DNA of 39,636 nucleotides from an uncultured Bacilli bacterium (GTDB taxonomy: Bacteria > Bacillota_I > Bacilli_A > RF39 > UBA660). Position numbers and translations under genes: made by a program. Position 1 is the stretch's first letter, and every line of letters starts with the position of its first letter. Location of the stretch: positions 1-39,636 of the forward strand of contig CAJUGE010000062.1 in the NCBI GenBank assembly GCA_910586295.1, in the 5' to 3' direction. The notes under the pieces were generated by a model. The model searched no databases and had not been told where the DNA came from. It saw only the letters and a program-made list of their open reading frames with translations. Positions 13,898-22,330 of the stretch are shown piece after piece.

Positions 13898-16706
13898 ACA
13901 ATACATTTTTCAAGTATTTTCCTGTGAAACTGTCTGGATTCTTTGCTACTTCTTCTGGTGTGCCTGTGCAAACTATATTCCCACCTAAGTCTCCACCTTC
14001 TGGTCCTAAGTCTATTAAGTGGTCAGCTACTTTTATTATGTCTAGGTTGTGTTCAATTACTATAACTGTATCTCCGTTGTCAACTATTCTGTTAAGTATT
14101 TCAAGTAATTTTTTTATGTCGTCTGTGTGAAGTCCTGTAGATGGTTCGTCAAGTATGTAAACACTTTTTCCAGTTGGCTTTTTTTGAAGTTCTTTTGCTA
14201 GTTTTACACGTCCTGCTTCTCCTCCAGATAGTGTTACTGCATTTTGCCCGAGTCTTACATATCCTAGTCCTACATCGTGCATTGTATCTAGTATTCTTTT
14301 TACTTTTGGTACACTTTCAAATATTTCTAGTGCCTCGTCTACTCTTAAGTTTAATACATCTGCAATATTTAGTCCTTTAAATTTTATATTCAGTGTTTCA
14401 TTATTGTATCTTTTTCCATGGCATACGTCACAAGGTACATACACATCTGGAAGAAAGTGCATTTCGATTTTCTTTACACCATCTCCATTACAGGCTTCAC
14501 ATCTTCCACCTTTTACATTGAATGAGAAACGACTTTTGTTGTATCCCCTCATTTTTGCTTCTTTAGTTTCAGTGAATACATCTCTAATTAAATCAAATAG
14601 TCCAACATATGTTGCTGGGTTACTTCTTGGTGTTCTTCCTATAGGATCTTGACTAATATATACAACTTTGTCTACATCATTATCACCTTTTATTGTTTTA
14701 AATTTCCCTGGTTTGTCTTTAGAACGATATAGAGTACTTGATAACTTTTTGTAAAGTATTTCGTTTACTAGACTACTTTTTCCAGAGCCACTTACACCTG
14801 TTACACATGTAAATGTTCCTTTAGGGAATTTTACGTTTATGTTTTTTAAGTTGTTTTCACTTGCACCTTTTATTTCTATGAATTTTCCATTTCCTTTTCT
14901 TCTTTTCTTTGGAACTTCTATTTTCATTTTTCCACTTAAATATTGTCCAGTAATACTTTTTTCATTTTTCATTACTTCTTCTGGTGTACCTGTCGCGATT
15001 ACATAGCCTCCATGTTCTCCTGCGACTGGACCTATATCTATAATGTAATCACTTGCTAGCATAGTGTCTGTGTCATGTTCTACTACTATAAGAGTGTTTC
15101 CTAAGTCTCTCATTTCTTTTAGAGACGCGATTAGTTTGTCGTTGTCTCTTTGGTGAAGTCCTATGCTAGGTTCATCTAAGACATAGAGTATTCCAGATAG
15201 TTTACTACCTATTTGTGTTGCTAGACGTATTCTTTGTGATTCTCCACCAGATAGTGTTCCTGCACTTCTACTTAGTGTTAAATAGTCTAGTCCTACATTG
15301 TGTAAAAATTTAAGCCTTTCTTTTATTTCTTTTAATATTAGAGAAGATATTTCTTCTTCTTGCTTAGTAAGTTTCATTTTTTCAAAGAATGGCACTAGTT
15401 CTCTAATTGACATATCTGTTATGTCTTTTATGTTCTTTTTATTTATGAAAACATTTAGTATTGGTTTAGAAAGTCTTGCGCCTTTACAAGTGTCACATGG
15501 AAGTTCTGTCATGTAGGTTTCTATCCATTCCCTTATGCTTGGGCTATTGGTTTCCATGTATCTTCTTTCTAAGTTGGTTATTATTCCTTCAAAGTAGTCA
15601 TGACTTTTTAATACACTTCCTGTTCTTGTTTCTACTTTAAAGTCTATTTTATCTTTTGAACCATAGAATATTGTATCAAACTCAAATTTTGTGTAGTCTT
15701 TTATTGGCTTGTTTAAGTCTATGTTGTAATGTTGTGCTACTATTGCTAATTTTCTGTATGCTATTTGAATTGTCTCTCCACTTTGGAAAGAAGCGACTGC
15801 ACCTTCAAGTATGCTTTTTGATTTGTCTGGTATAAGCAAATCTACATCTATACTCATTTTTACTCCTAGTCCTTTACATGTAGGACATGCTCCGTATGGA
15901 GAGTTGAACGAGAACATTCTTGGTTCTAATTCTGAAATGCTATAGTCACAGTCTGGGCAAGCATAGGATTCACTCATAAGTATTTCTTTATCTCCTATTA
16001 TATTTATTATTACTTTGCCACTTGCTAGTTTTGTGCTAAGTTCGATTGCTTCAAATAGTCTACTTCTTGATTTTTCATTAATTACTATTCTATCAATAAC
16101 TACTTCAATTGTATTTTTTATGTTTTTTTCTAAGACTATGTCTTCTGAAAGATTTTGTATTTCTCCATCTACTCTTACACGAGAGTATCCATCTTTTCTC
16201 AGGTCATCTAATAATTCTTTATGTGTTCCTTTTTCTCCTCTTACTATTGGAGATAAAACTTCAAGTTTAGTTCCTTCTGGGTATTCTAAGATTTTATTTA
16301 CCATTTCTTCTATAGATTGACTTTTTATAGGTGTTTTATGATTTGGACAGTAAGGAATACCAATTCTAGCGTATAATAATCTTAAGTAGTCATATATTTC
16401 TGTTACTGTTCCTACTGTACTTCTAGGGTTTTTGTTTGTTGTTTTTTGGTCAATTGAGATGCTTGGAGATAATCCATCAATCGAGTCTACGTCTGGCTTT
16501 TCTGAACCGCCTAAGAATTGACGTGCATAAGCACTTAGGGATTCTACATATCTTCTTTGACCTTCTGCATATATTGTGTCAAATGCTAGACTACTTTTTC
16601 CTGAACCACTTACTCCTGTCATTACTACTAGTTTGTTTTTGGGTATTTCTATATCGATATTTTTTAGGTTATTTTCTCTTGCGCCTTTTATTACTATTTT
16701 ATCCAT
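13896..16706 (-). CDS. uvrA: Excinuclease ABC subunit A
   Basis: A 936-residue UvrA, the damage-recognition ATPase of nucleotide excision repair that loads UvrB. It has two ABC ATPase halves. P-loops are GVSGSGKSSLAFDTIYAEG (about 31-49) and GVSGSGKSSLVNEIL (about 635-649). Signatures are LSGGESQRIRLA and LSGGEAGRVKLA, with Walker B VLDEPSIGLH and ILDEPSTGLH. Zinc modules appear as CPDCDYSISEL..ACPTC and as CEACNGDGVKK..CDVC. Length is typical. Start follows GGAAG and lies two bases after the HhH-GPD gene stop, suggesting a repair operon. No uvrB or uvrC is in the window. Confidence 0.97.
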   Translation of the reverse strand: MDKIVIKGARENNLKNIDIEIPKNKLVVMTGVSGSGKSSLAFDTIYAEGQRRYVESLSAYARQFLGGSEKPDVDSIDGLSPSISIDQKTTNKNPRSTVGTVTEIYDYLRLLYARIGIPYCPNHKTPIKSQSIEEMVNKILEYPEGTKLEVLSPIVRGEKGTHKELLDDLRKDGYSRVRVDGEIQNLSEDIVLEKNIKNTIEVVIDRIVINEKSRSRLFEAIELSTKLASGKVIINIIGDKEILMSESYACPDCDYSISELEPRMFSFNSPYGACPTCKGLGVKMSIDVDLLIPDKSKSILEGAVASFQSGETIQIAYRKLAIVAQHYNIDLNKPIKDYTKFEFDTIFYGSKDKIDFKVETRTGSVLKSHDYFEGIITNLERRYMETNSPSIREWIETYMTELPCDTCKGARLSKPILNVFINKKNIKDITDMSIRELVPFFEKMKLTKQEEEISSLILKEIKERLKFLHNVGLDYLTLSRSAGTLSGGESQRIRLATQIGSKLSGILYVLDEPSIGLHQRDNDKLIASLKEMRDLGNTLIVVEHDTDTMLASDYIIDIGPVAGEHGGYVIATGTPEEVMKNEKSITGQYLSGKMKIEVPKKRRKGNGKFIEIKGASENNLKNINVKFPKGTFTCVTGVSGSGKSSLVNEILYKKLSSTLYRSKDKPGKFKTIKGDNDVDKVVYISQDPIGRTPRSNPATYVGLFDLIRDVFTETKEAKMRGYNKSRFSFNVKGGRCEACNGDGVKKIEMHFLPDVYVPCDVCHGKRYNNETLNIKFKGLNIADVLNLRVDEALEIFESVPKVKRILDTMHDVGLGYVRLGQNAVTLSGGEAGRVKLAKELQKKPTGKSVYILDEPSTGLHTDDIKKLLEILNRIVDNGDTVIVIEHNLDIIKVADHLIDLGPEGGDLGGNIVCTGTPEEVAKNPDSFTGKYLKNVL

Positions 16707-16708
16707 TT

Positions 16709-17494
16709 TTACACTTCCTTACTTTTATTTTGTACATTTTTACAATATATATTTAGTGGACATTCACTACATTTTTTCTTAGTACATAATGTAGCACCTA
16801 ATTCCCATAAGTATTTATCTATATTACTTGGACTGATATTTAGGTCATTACCTGATTCTACATAAGCATTTGACAAGTCTTCTATTTCTTTATCATTCAA
16901 TTTTAGTTTGTTTGTAATACCAGTTAAGTAACTTATCTCTATGTCATGCCTATCTATTGGGATTGATTCGATTTCTTCTGTAAAATTACATATTTTAGAA
17001 TCTCTAATCATTCTTATTAAAAGGTTACCTGTCTTCCTCCCGTAGCCTTTAATTCCTTTTATAAATTCATTTAATTCACCAATACTTTTTAAGATTTTCA
17101 AATCATCTGGCAAATTTTTGTATTGAATTAATTGTTTAGAAAGTTCCATCCACTTTCTTGTTCCTACGTTAGGATATCTAGGGTGTATATTTTTTATTAA
17201 TTGGCTTTTTAGTGATTCCTCATTTAGTGTTATTATGTAATTGGGATTAAATAAATTTGGAACATCTTTGTAAGTATTTATTAAGTTTTGATTGTAAACT
17301 TTAGAGCGCATACCATAGTTTAAAAGGCAAGAATAAAATATGTAAAGGTAATATTCATGAGAATTGATTATAATATTCGATGGAAATTCTATATTCGCTA
17401 AGTCTTTATTACCTTTGTAGTAATCATTTAATGATTTAACTACGTTCTTGCATTTTTCATAATTTATATTTTTTTCTATAGTTTTGTTCATCAT
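16709..17494 (-). CDS. HhH-GPD DNA glycosylase/lyase (endonuclease III-like)
   Basis: A 261-residue base-excision-repair enzyme. The helix-hairpin-helix IKGYGRKTGNLLI (about 151-163) carries the Lys that acts in bifunctional members, and PIDRHDIEI (about 184-192) contains the catalytic Asp. A cysteine cluster near the end (CTKKKCSECPLNIYC) is arranged C-x4-C-x2-C-x5-C, close to the 4Fe-4S loop C-x6-C-x2-C-x5-C of Nth. The first 80 residues differ from Nth and hold an extra helical segment. It may be a divergent Nth or a related archaeal-type glycosylase. Two start codons (ATGATG) follow AGGAAG; the second (17491) has better spacing. It is coupled to uvrA. Confidence 0.8.
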   Translation of the reverse strand: MMNKTIEKNINYEKCKNVVKSLNDYYKGNKDLANIEFPSNIIINSHEYYLYIFYSCLLNYGMRSKVYNQNLINTYKDVPNLFNPNYIITLNEESLKSQLIKNIHPRYPNVGTRKWMELSKQLIQYKNLPDDLKILKSIGELNEFIKGIKGYGRKTGNLLIRMIRDSKICNFTEEIESIPIDRHDIEISYLTGITNKLKLNDKEIEDLSNAYVESGNDLNISPSNIDKYLWELGATLCTKKKCSECPLNIYCKNVQNKSKEV

Positions 17495-17660
17495 ATACTT
17501 CCTATCATTTATTTAATATCTTGTTTGTCGGTTCAAATTCAGTAAGTGATTTGCAGGTCTTTTTCACTTGCTTTTACAGGTGCAATCAACTGTAAATCAA
17601 TAATATGATAGCAAACGTTTTTATGTCTGTCAACGCGAACTTAACTAAATTAAAGAAAAA

Positions 17661-17684
17661 CAATTAAGATCTTTTTCTTAATTG
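17661..17684 (-). terminator. Terminator of the 17.7 kb small gene
   Basis: CAATTAAG (17661-17668) pairs with CTTAATTG (17677-17684), and on the minus strand TTTTTC follows. The stem contains the stop codon of the gene. Confidence 0.7.
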
Positions 17685-17885
17685 CCTTGTCATATATTCT
17701 TCATATGTTTCTTCTTTGACTCTTTTGTATGATACTTCGCCTTTTTTTAGTTCTACAGGTACTCCAGTTGTTACTATTGCTTCTCCATATTTTTCCTTAT
17801 AGCCTATAATTATGCTTCTAGCAGATTTTAGTGTTTTTATTCTTGGACTTTTACTAAAATCAAACATACTTTCTTTTTCTAGCAT
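17664..17885 (-). CDS. Small basic protein of unknown function
   Basis: A 73-residue protein without a domain I recognise. It is charged (MLEKESMFDFSKSPRIKTL, then a basic C-terminus MTRQLRKRS) with a short hydrophobic patch SIIIGYKEKYGEAIVTTGVPV. No signal peptide or membrane helix. ATG 17885 is chosen because a GGGGG-containing site (AAGGGGGAAG) lies about 8 bases upstream; the in-frame ATG seven codons earlier overlaps that site. It lies about 50 bases after the 17.9-18.7 kb gene and has its own terminator, so the two may form a unit. Confidence 0.5.
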   Translation of the reverse strand: MLEKESMFDFSKSPRIKTLKSARSIIIGYKEKYGEAIVTTGVPVELKKGEVSYKRVKEETYEEYMTRQLRKRS

Positions 17886-17934
17886 ATTTTCTTCCCCCTT
17901 CAACATCTTGATTGTACCATACTTCCCCCAGGTG

Positions 17935-18672
17935 TCAATTTAATTTTTTATTTAACTTTTTGCTACGAAGATATTTTGACTTTATTACTTGTACTAAATA
18001 TCCAACTTCCATTCCTTCTATGTCTGGTCCATTTTCTTCAATAAAATTCATGAAAGATGACACAGCAGTAGAGAGATTATCATCTTGTAAGTAAAATACC
18101 ATTGGATGATAATGCCCTAGTGATTGTTTGTTAGGTATGTTTAAACGTTTAGTCATATATTCATCATTCCCTACTAAAATCATAGAAAATCCTTGCTTGT
18201 ATATATCTAATAACATCTTTTGTGTTAGAGATGGTAGTTTTTTAGAAGAATCAAATTCTTTTAAAGAGGATTTTTCTGCAAGTATAGTAATCTCTCCAGT
18301 ATATTCTTCGGTTGTACGATATCCATGACGTTCACTACTATCAAATGCTATATAAGTTAATGTTTTAATTTCATATTGTACTGTTTCATTACTTGCTAAC
18401 TCCTTTAAAACTTCAAGTGCTTTTTGATAATCTTCTATTTTAGCATTGTTTACATCTTTCATAGAGTTTTCATAGTGATATTTTTGAGTTTTTATTCCTC
18501 TTTCTATCAATCTGCTCATTCTTTCTAATAATTCTAATTTTTTTACTAATTCTTGCGAGACTTCTTTTCTTCCTAAAATCATATGTTGATAGTCTCTTTC
18601 TAAACTTATAAATTCGTTATAGAGATCATAAAAGTCTCTAATATCTTCTTCTGTTATAGCGTGCTCCATCAT
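17935..18672 (-). CDS. Unrecognised protein with helical N-terminus
   Basis: A 245-residue soluble protein I cannot assign. Residues 1-95 are helical and charged, probably coiled-coil (YNEFISLERDYQHMILG, ELVKKLELLERMSRLIERG). Residues 100-245 look mixed alpha/beta, with YEIKTLTYIAFDSSERHGY, ITILAEKSS, FSMILVGNDEYM and HYHPMVFYLQDDN; the HYHP cluster could bind metal but this is only a guess. It ends basic (SKYLRSKKLNKKLN). The start has CTGGAG about 11 bases upstream, which is slightly far. Length and layout resemble the 11.5-12.2 kb protein only in having a helical front half. Confidence 0.6.
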   Translation of the reverse strand: MMEHAITEEDIRDFYDLYNEFISLERDYQHMILGRKEVSQELVKKLELLERMSRLIERGIKTQKYHYENSMKDVNNAKIEDYQKALEVLKELASNETVQYEIKTLTYIAFDSSERHGYRTTEEYTGEITILAEKSSLKEFDSSKKLPSLTQKMLLDIYKQGFSMILVGNDEYMTKRLNIPNKQSLGHYHPMVFYLQDDNLSTAVSSFMNFIEENGPDIEGMEVGYLVQVIKSKYLRSKKLNKKLN

Positions 18673-19037
18673 TTTGTCATAATCTCCAGGTTTTAAATTT
18701 AATAGAGTTTTTCGGAAATTGAAACATGATATAAATATTAGCTTAGATAGGCTATTAAAATTAGTATAAATGGAATGTTTATTACTACTGATTATGGCAA
18801 TTTTATTACCAAATCCAATTTACGAACAAGTCTAATAATAACATTAAAAATTACAAAAATATATTAATTACCTATTTTTTTTATTTTCAATTATAAATGC
18901 TTAAAAAAATGTGAAATTTTTATGAAAATTAATTGAATTTCTTTTTACAAAGTTTTATACTTATTTTAAAAGAAAGTATATGTTAAAAAATCACTTAGAG
19001 TGCATTATGTTTTAATTTATTAGGAAGGAGGTTAATT
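18673..19037. other. Intergenic region between divergent genes
   Basis: 365 very AT-rich bases with no convincing open frame. It holds the promoter of the plus-strand secreted-protein cassette (18933-18961) and presumably one for the minus-strand gene at 18672, which I cannot pin down. No RNA gene was recognised. Confidence 0.6.
18933..18961 (+). promoter_or_regulatory. Promoter of the secreted-protein/ABC cassette
   Basis: TTGAAT (18933-18938) and TATACT (18956-18961) are separated by 17 bases. It leaves a leader of about 70 bases ending in the strong ribosome binding site AGGAAGGAGG. Confidence 0.65.
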
Positions 19038-19475
19038 ATGACAAAAACTGTAAAGATTACTTTAGTAGCTTTAGTTGTAGCATTGGTAACATCTGTAGTT
19101 AGTGCTAAAGCTGTTGGAAGTTTTGGTGTAGTTGGTGTAAATTTACCCAGTCTTTCTGGAACTACAAGTTTAAAGCAATATACAAGAACTAGAACATCAG
19201 ATATTACACCTTTACAAGGTTATTGGAATGGTGGAACAGTTACTAATTCAGGTGAGGAACTCGTTTCTGTTAGTGTAAGAACTAAGGAAGACTCAAAACT
19301 AGCTCCTACATCATATTGGTTGAATTTGGGACATCACCAACAAAATACTTGGGGTTTAACTTCAAATAATAGTAATTACTTGCCAGGAGATTATTATTTA
19401 CAATTAAAGACAACTTCATCGTATTTCTTTGGCGCAAGTACATCTGGTGTTTGGTATTACGATCAACAGATGTAA
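19038..19475 (+). CDS. Small secreted protein, possible bacteriocin-like
   Basis: A 145-residue protein with a clear signal peptide: MTKTVKI, a hydrophobic core to about residue 21, and a likely cut after VSAKA (about 25). The mature part of about 120 residues has no cysteine and is rich in Gly, Ser, Thr, Asn and aromatics, with PLQGYWNGGTVTNSG, SYWLNLGHHQQNTWGL and a C-terminal SGVWYYDQQM. That composition suggests a small beta-sheet protein. It carries a very strong ribosome binding site and heads a cassette of two membrane proteins and an ABC ATPase. Lactococcin-972-like bacteriocins come in similar surroundings, but the match is loose and the function is inference. Confidence 0.7.
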   Translation: MTKTVKITLVALVVALVTSVVSAKAVGSFGVVGVNLPSLSGTTSLKQYTRTRTSDITPLQGYWNGGTVTNSGEELVSVSVRTKEDSKLAPTSYWLNLGHHQQNTWGLTSNNSNYLPGDYYLQLKTTSSYFFGASTSGVWYYDQQM

Positions 19476-19515
19476 ATTCCTATATACTTTCCCTTAATAT
19501 TTTTAGAGGTAATAA

Positions 19516-20448
19516 ATGAAAAAAAGAAAAATTATATTTATAGTTACTATTATTATAATAGTAGTATTTGCGTTTATAAACTATTTGAGTTATAAAAGTG
19601 AGTTAGATGGACTTAATTATAATAATAAATTGATATATGATTATTGTCTTGACAATGAAAACATTGATAATGATGAAACGAAAGTTTTTTGTGAAGAAAG
19701 AGTTGAAGAATTTGAAATGTTTTTGTCTTGTGAAAGTGATGATGCTAATGATAAATGTGAAGAATTGAAAAAAAAGTATGATATTTATTATAGTCAGAGT
19801 TTTGAAGATTTTTTAATTGGACTTTTATACAGTGATTTTATGACCTATCAGCCATTTTTTTGTATAATTCTTATTGCTTTTATAGTATATGAATTATCAT
19901 ATTACTATACATATTCTACTATTAAAAATTTTTTAACAAGGGAAACTTATAAAAAATATATAATTAGGACATATAAATCTGCGTTAAAATATATTGCTAT
20001 TATTCCTATATTTATATTTTGTACAATTATTTTTGCTTTTATTTTATCTTATAAATTATCTTTTGAGTATATTCTTTCTAAAGAATTTATATGTGCATAT
20101 TTTTTAAATGTTATTTTTCAAACGATTTTTTATATAAATATTTCTTTGATTTGTACTAGAGGCAGTAAGAGTTATATAATTACTTTTGTAAAAACTTTTA
20201 TTGTTTATGGGATTTTAATTTATGTTACTTCTAATGTTTCCACTTGTTTAAAATTATTTAATATAGTTATTTCACAAATTAATATTTTTGATTTATTTCA
20301 TTATTTATCAAATTTTTCTATTTATGTAGCTTTAATTTGTAGTTTTGTTTTAGTGGTTGTATCATATTTTATTATTTATGTAACATTTAAAAATAAGGAA
20401 AAGGTATTGATATCTTTGGAAAAGGGTGAGTTGGATTATGATAATTGA
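19516..20448 (+). CDS. Membrane protein of the ABC cassette (permease-like)
   Basis: A 310-residue protein. One membrane helix at about 5-23 is followed by an outside loop of about 85 residues with four cysteines (YDYCLDNEN, VFCEERVEEF, FLSCESDD, DKCEELKK) that could form two disulfides. Then come five or more membrane helices (about 112-135, 155-182, 188-212, 225-240 and 267-293). The layout suits an ABC-2-type permease half. The last codons overlap the ATPase start by 11 bases. AGAGGTAA lies upstream. It may alternatively be an immunity or sensor protein. Confidence 0.65.
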   Translation: MKKRKIIFIVTIIIIVVFAFINYLSYKSELDGLNYNNKLIYDYCLDNENIDNDETKVFCEERVEEFEMFLSCESDDANDKCEELKKKYDIYYSQSFEDFLIGLLYSDFMTYQPFFCIILIAFIVYELSYYYTYSTIKNFLTRETYKKYIIRTYKSALKYIAIIPIFIFCTIIFAFILSYKLSFEYILSKEFICAYFLNVIFQTIFYINISLICTRGSKSYIITFVKTFIVYGILIYVTSNVSTCLKLFNIVISQINIFDLFHYLSNFSIYVALICSFVLVVVSYFIIYVTFKNKEKVLISLEKGELDYDN

Positions 20449-21076
20449 GATAAAAAATTTAAAAAAGTCTTTTAAAGAAAATATTGTATTTGATAATGTT
20501 AATGTGAGTTTTGAAACTGGAAAAATATACGGGATTGTTGGTAAAAATGGTAGTGGTAAAAGTGTTTTTTTAAAATTATTATGTGGTTTTTATTATCCCA
20601 CGAGTGGTACAATTTTATTTGATAAAACAAATTATATAAATGAAAAAAGTTTTCCAAAAGAATTACTTGCGCTAATAGAAAAGCCTTCTTTTTTTCCAGA
20701 TTTGACAGCTTTTGAAAATTTAAAAGTATTAGCTAATATACAAAATAATATAGATGATGAGCAAATACGTGAGATGTTAGAATTAGTAAATCTAGAAAAT
20801 AATAAGAAGAAATTTTATCAATTTTCTGCTGGTATGAAGCAAAAATTGGGAATAGCAAGTGTGTTAATGGAAAATCCAAAAATAATAATTTTAGATGAAC
20901 CTTTTAACGCAATAGAAGAAGAAACAGTAAATAAAATAAAGGAATATCTTAAATCTATAAAAAAAGATAAAATTATAATTGTTTCATCACATCATAAAGA
21001 TGATTTAGAAGATTTAAAAGCTGAAATTATTTATAAATTTAATGAAGGAAAAGTGGAGAAAGTAAATGAAATATAG
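20438..21076 (+). CDS. ABC transporter ATP-binding protein
   Basis: A 212-residue nucleotide-binding subunit with all motifs intact: GIVGKNGSGKSVFLKL (about 31-46), a Q-loop area ALIEKPSFFPDLTAFENL with Glu in place of the usual Gln, signature FSAGMKQKLGIA, Walker B IIILDEPFNAIEEE and H-loop VSSHHKDD. The start at 20438 follows AAGGGTGAG; a GTG four codons earlier overlaps that site. It overlaps the genes on both sides by 11 bases, so the three are one unit. It resembles ATPases of bacteriocin-resistance or peptide exporters. Confidence 0.9.
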   Translation: MIIEIKNLKKSFKENIVFDNVNVSFETGKIYGIVGKNGSGKSVFLKLLCGFYYPTSGTILFDKTNYINEKSFPKELLALIEKPSFFPDLTAFENLKVLANIQNNIDDEQIREMLELVNLENNKKKFYQFSAGMKQKLGIASVLMENPKIIILDEPFNAIEEETVNKIKEYLKSIKKDKIIIVSSHHKDDLEDLKAEIIYKFNEGKVEKVNEI

Positions 21077-21812
21077 ATTATGGTATGAAGTTCGTCAGAT
21101 GATGAAGTCTAAAAATTATATAATTGCTGTACTATTATCATTATGTTTATCTTTCTATTTTTTATTTACTTGTGTTTCAGATAGAAGAAATGTTTTTACT
21201 AATTATCTTGGTAATGCTACTGGTGTATGGTTTGTTTTTTCTATAATAATTATTACTTTAATTATCTCTAATAAAATTTTTGATGAAATTAGAGTTAATT
21301 ATAATTATCTTATAAGATTTCAAACTAAAAGAAAGGCATACAGTAATTTTATTAAAATAGAAATAATATTGAATGTAATCTTATTATTAGTAACATACTT
21401 AATTCCTTTATTTCTTTTAATAATTACTAAAAAAATGCCTGTTGAAGTAATAAGATACAATAACTATTCAATAAATTATGTTATTTATATAATTTACTAT
21501 TTAATAAAAGTAATATTTTTAATAAATGTACTAAATTTAATGTTTTTTGCTATTAGATGGTTGACAAGCAAAAGAATTGCTTATATAGTATATGGCACTC
21601 TTTTAATTTTTATTCCATTGTCTATTACCAATTTAGAAGTTATAACAGGATTGAGTAATATGTATATAAATCCAAAGTACTATTTTATGATTATGACATA
21701 CTCACATTTTATTTTAGAAATTTCCATTTTTATATTTTATATATGTATTTTGATATTAATTTTTAATTTATTAATAAATATATTTTATAAAATTAATAAA
21801 GATTTAATTTAA
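21066..21812 (+). CDS. ABC-2-type permease
   Basis: A 248-residue membrane protein with six hydrophobic segments (about 18-36, 53-70, 98-120, 137-162, 172-190 and 212-238). The N-terminal cytoplasmic start KYRLWYEVRQMMKSKNYI is typical of ABC-2 permeases (a helix lying on the membrane before TM1). It overlaps the ATPase by 11 bases and is followed by a strong terminator, closing the four-gene cassette. Substrate unknown; the small secreted protein is the obvious candidate, or a foreign peptide to be pumped out. Confidence 0.75.
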   Translation: MKYRLWYEVRQMMKSKNYIIAVLLSLCLSFYFLFTCVSDRRNVFTNYLGNATGVWFVFSIIIITLIISNKIFDEIRVNYNYLIRFQTKRKAYSNFIKIEIILNVILLLVTYLIPLFLLIITKKMPVEVIRYNNYSINYVIYIIYYLIKVIFLINVLNLMFFAIRWLTSKRIAYIVYGTLLIFIPLSITNLEVITGLSNMYINPKYYFMIMTYSHFILEISIFIFYICILILIFNLLINIFYKINKDLI

Positions 21813-21820
21813 TAGATTTT

Positions 21821-21853
21821 AACTACTTCACTGCTTAGTTGAGGTAGTTTTTT
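21821..21853 (+). terminator. Terminator of the secreted-protein/ABC cassette
   Basis: AACTACTTCA (21821-21830) pairs with TGAGGTAGTT (21840-21849) with one G-U pair and a 9-base loop, followed by six T. Confidence 0.85.
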
Positions 21854-21866
21854 GATAATTGAAAAG

Positions 21867-22306
21867 TTTTGTCTCTTATGAACATTTGACTGATGGAACT
21901 ATTCAAACACCATCCACCATTTTCACTAACATCCACTGGCATACTTCTCTTACATATATTTTTATTTTTTAAAATTAGAAATTTGTATCAGTGAATATTG
22001 GTACATTTCTTTATTTTGTTTTAGCTATTCAACTGTGTATCTTAATATTTTTCTAAATCTAAACAAATCTAAGTATTCTTGTAAGTGTCTTGTTGATAGA
22101 CCTCTTGTTTTTAATAAAAGTACATCCAACTCTGCCATCAATGAATTTAATTCTCCATAAATGAAAAATAGCATATATTAACTTACTTATATAGAATTCA
22201 TACTTACTACTTTCTAATTCTACTTTTATTTATATCTGACATTTATATTATACCTTTTATTATGCGAATATTTAATCTCTATTAGTCAAATTGTTCATAA
22301 GACAAT
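21867..22306 (-). mobile_element. Degenerate IS with terminal inverted repeats
   Basis: The ends at 21867-21890 and 22285-22306 are imperfect inverted repeats about 22 bases long, sharing TTCATAAGA and GTCAAAT. Between them is a broken transposase tail (see the pseudogene inside). At about 440 bp it is far shorter than an active element, so this is an internally deleted or MITE-like derivative. No clear target-site duplication was seen. Confidence 0.65.
22025..22180 (-). pseudogene. C-terminal remnant of an ISXO2/IS1595-like transposase
   Basis: The minus-strand frame ending at 22025 reads YGELNSLMAELDVLLL, then KTRGLSTRHLQEYLDLFRFR and KILRYTVE before the stop. The G-(L/V)-S-T-(R/K)-(H/Y)-L-Q-x-Y-L-(D/N) pattern followed by a KxLxYT-x-E end is typical of the last 45 residues of ISXO2-like transposases. 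Upstream the frame is broken by a stop at about 22180, and another frame continues with SKYEFYISKL, which points to frameshifts and loss of the catalytic DDE part. Confidence 0.65.
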
Positions 22307-22330
22307 CTTTTTATTATTGACTAAGATTAA

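Noticed and set aside
17520..17600. Possible tRNA or riboswitch between 17.5 and 17.66 kb
   Set aside because: GGTTCAAATTC resembles a T-arm and TTTACAG/CTGTAAA forms a 7-bp stem, but no cloverleaf or known riboswitch core can be built.
19038..19475. Firm Lactococcin 972 assignment
   Set aside because: Size, signal peptide and neighbours fit, but the mature sequence does not clearly match that family, so it is only described as bacteriocin-like.
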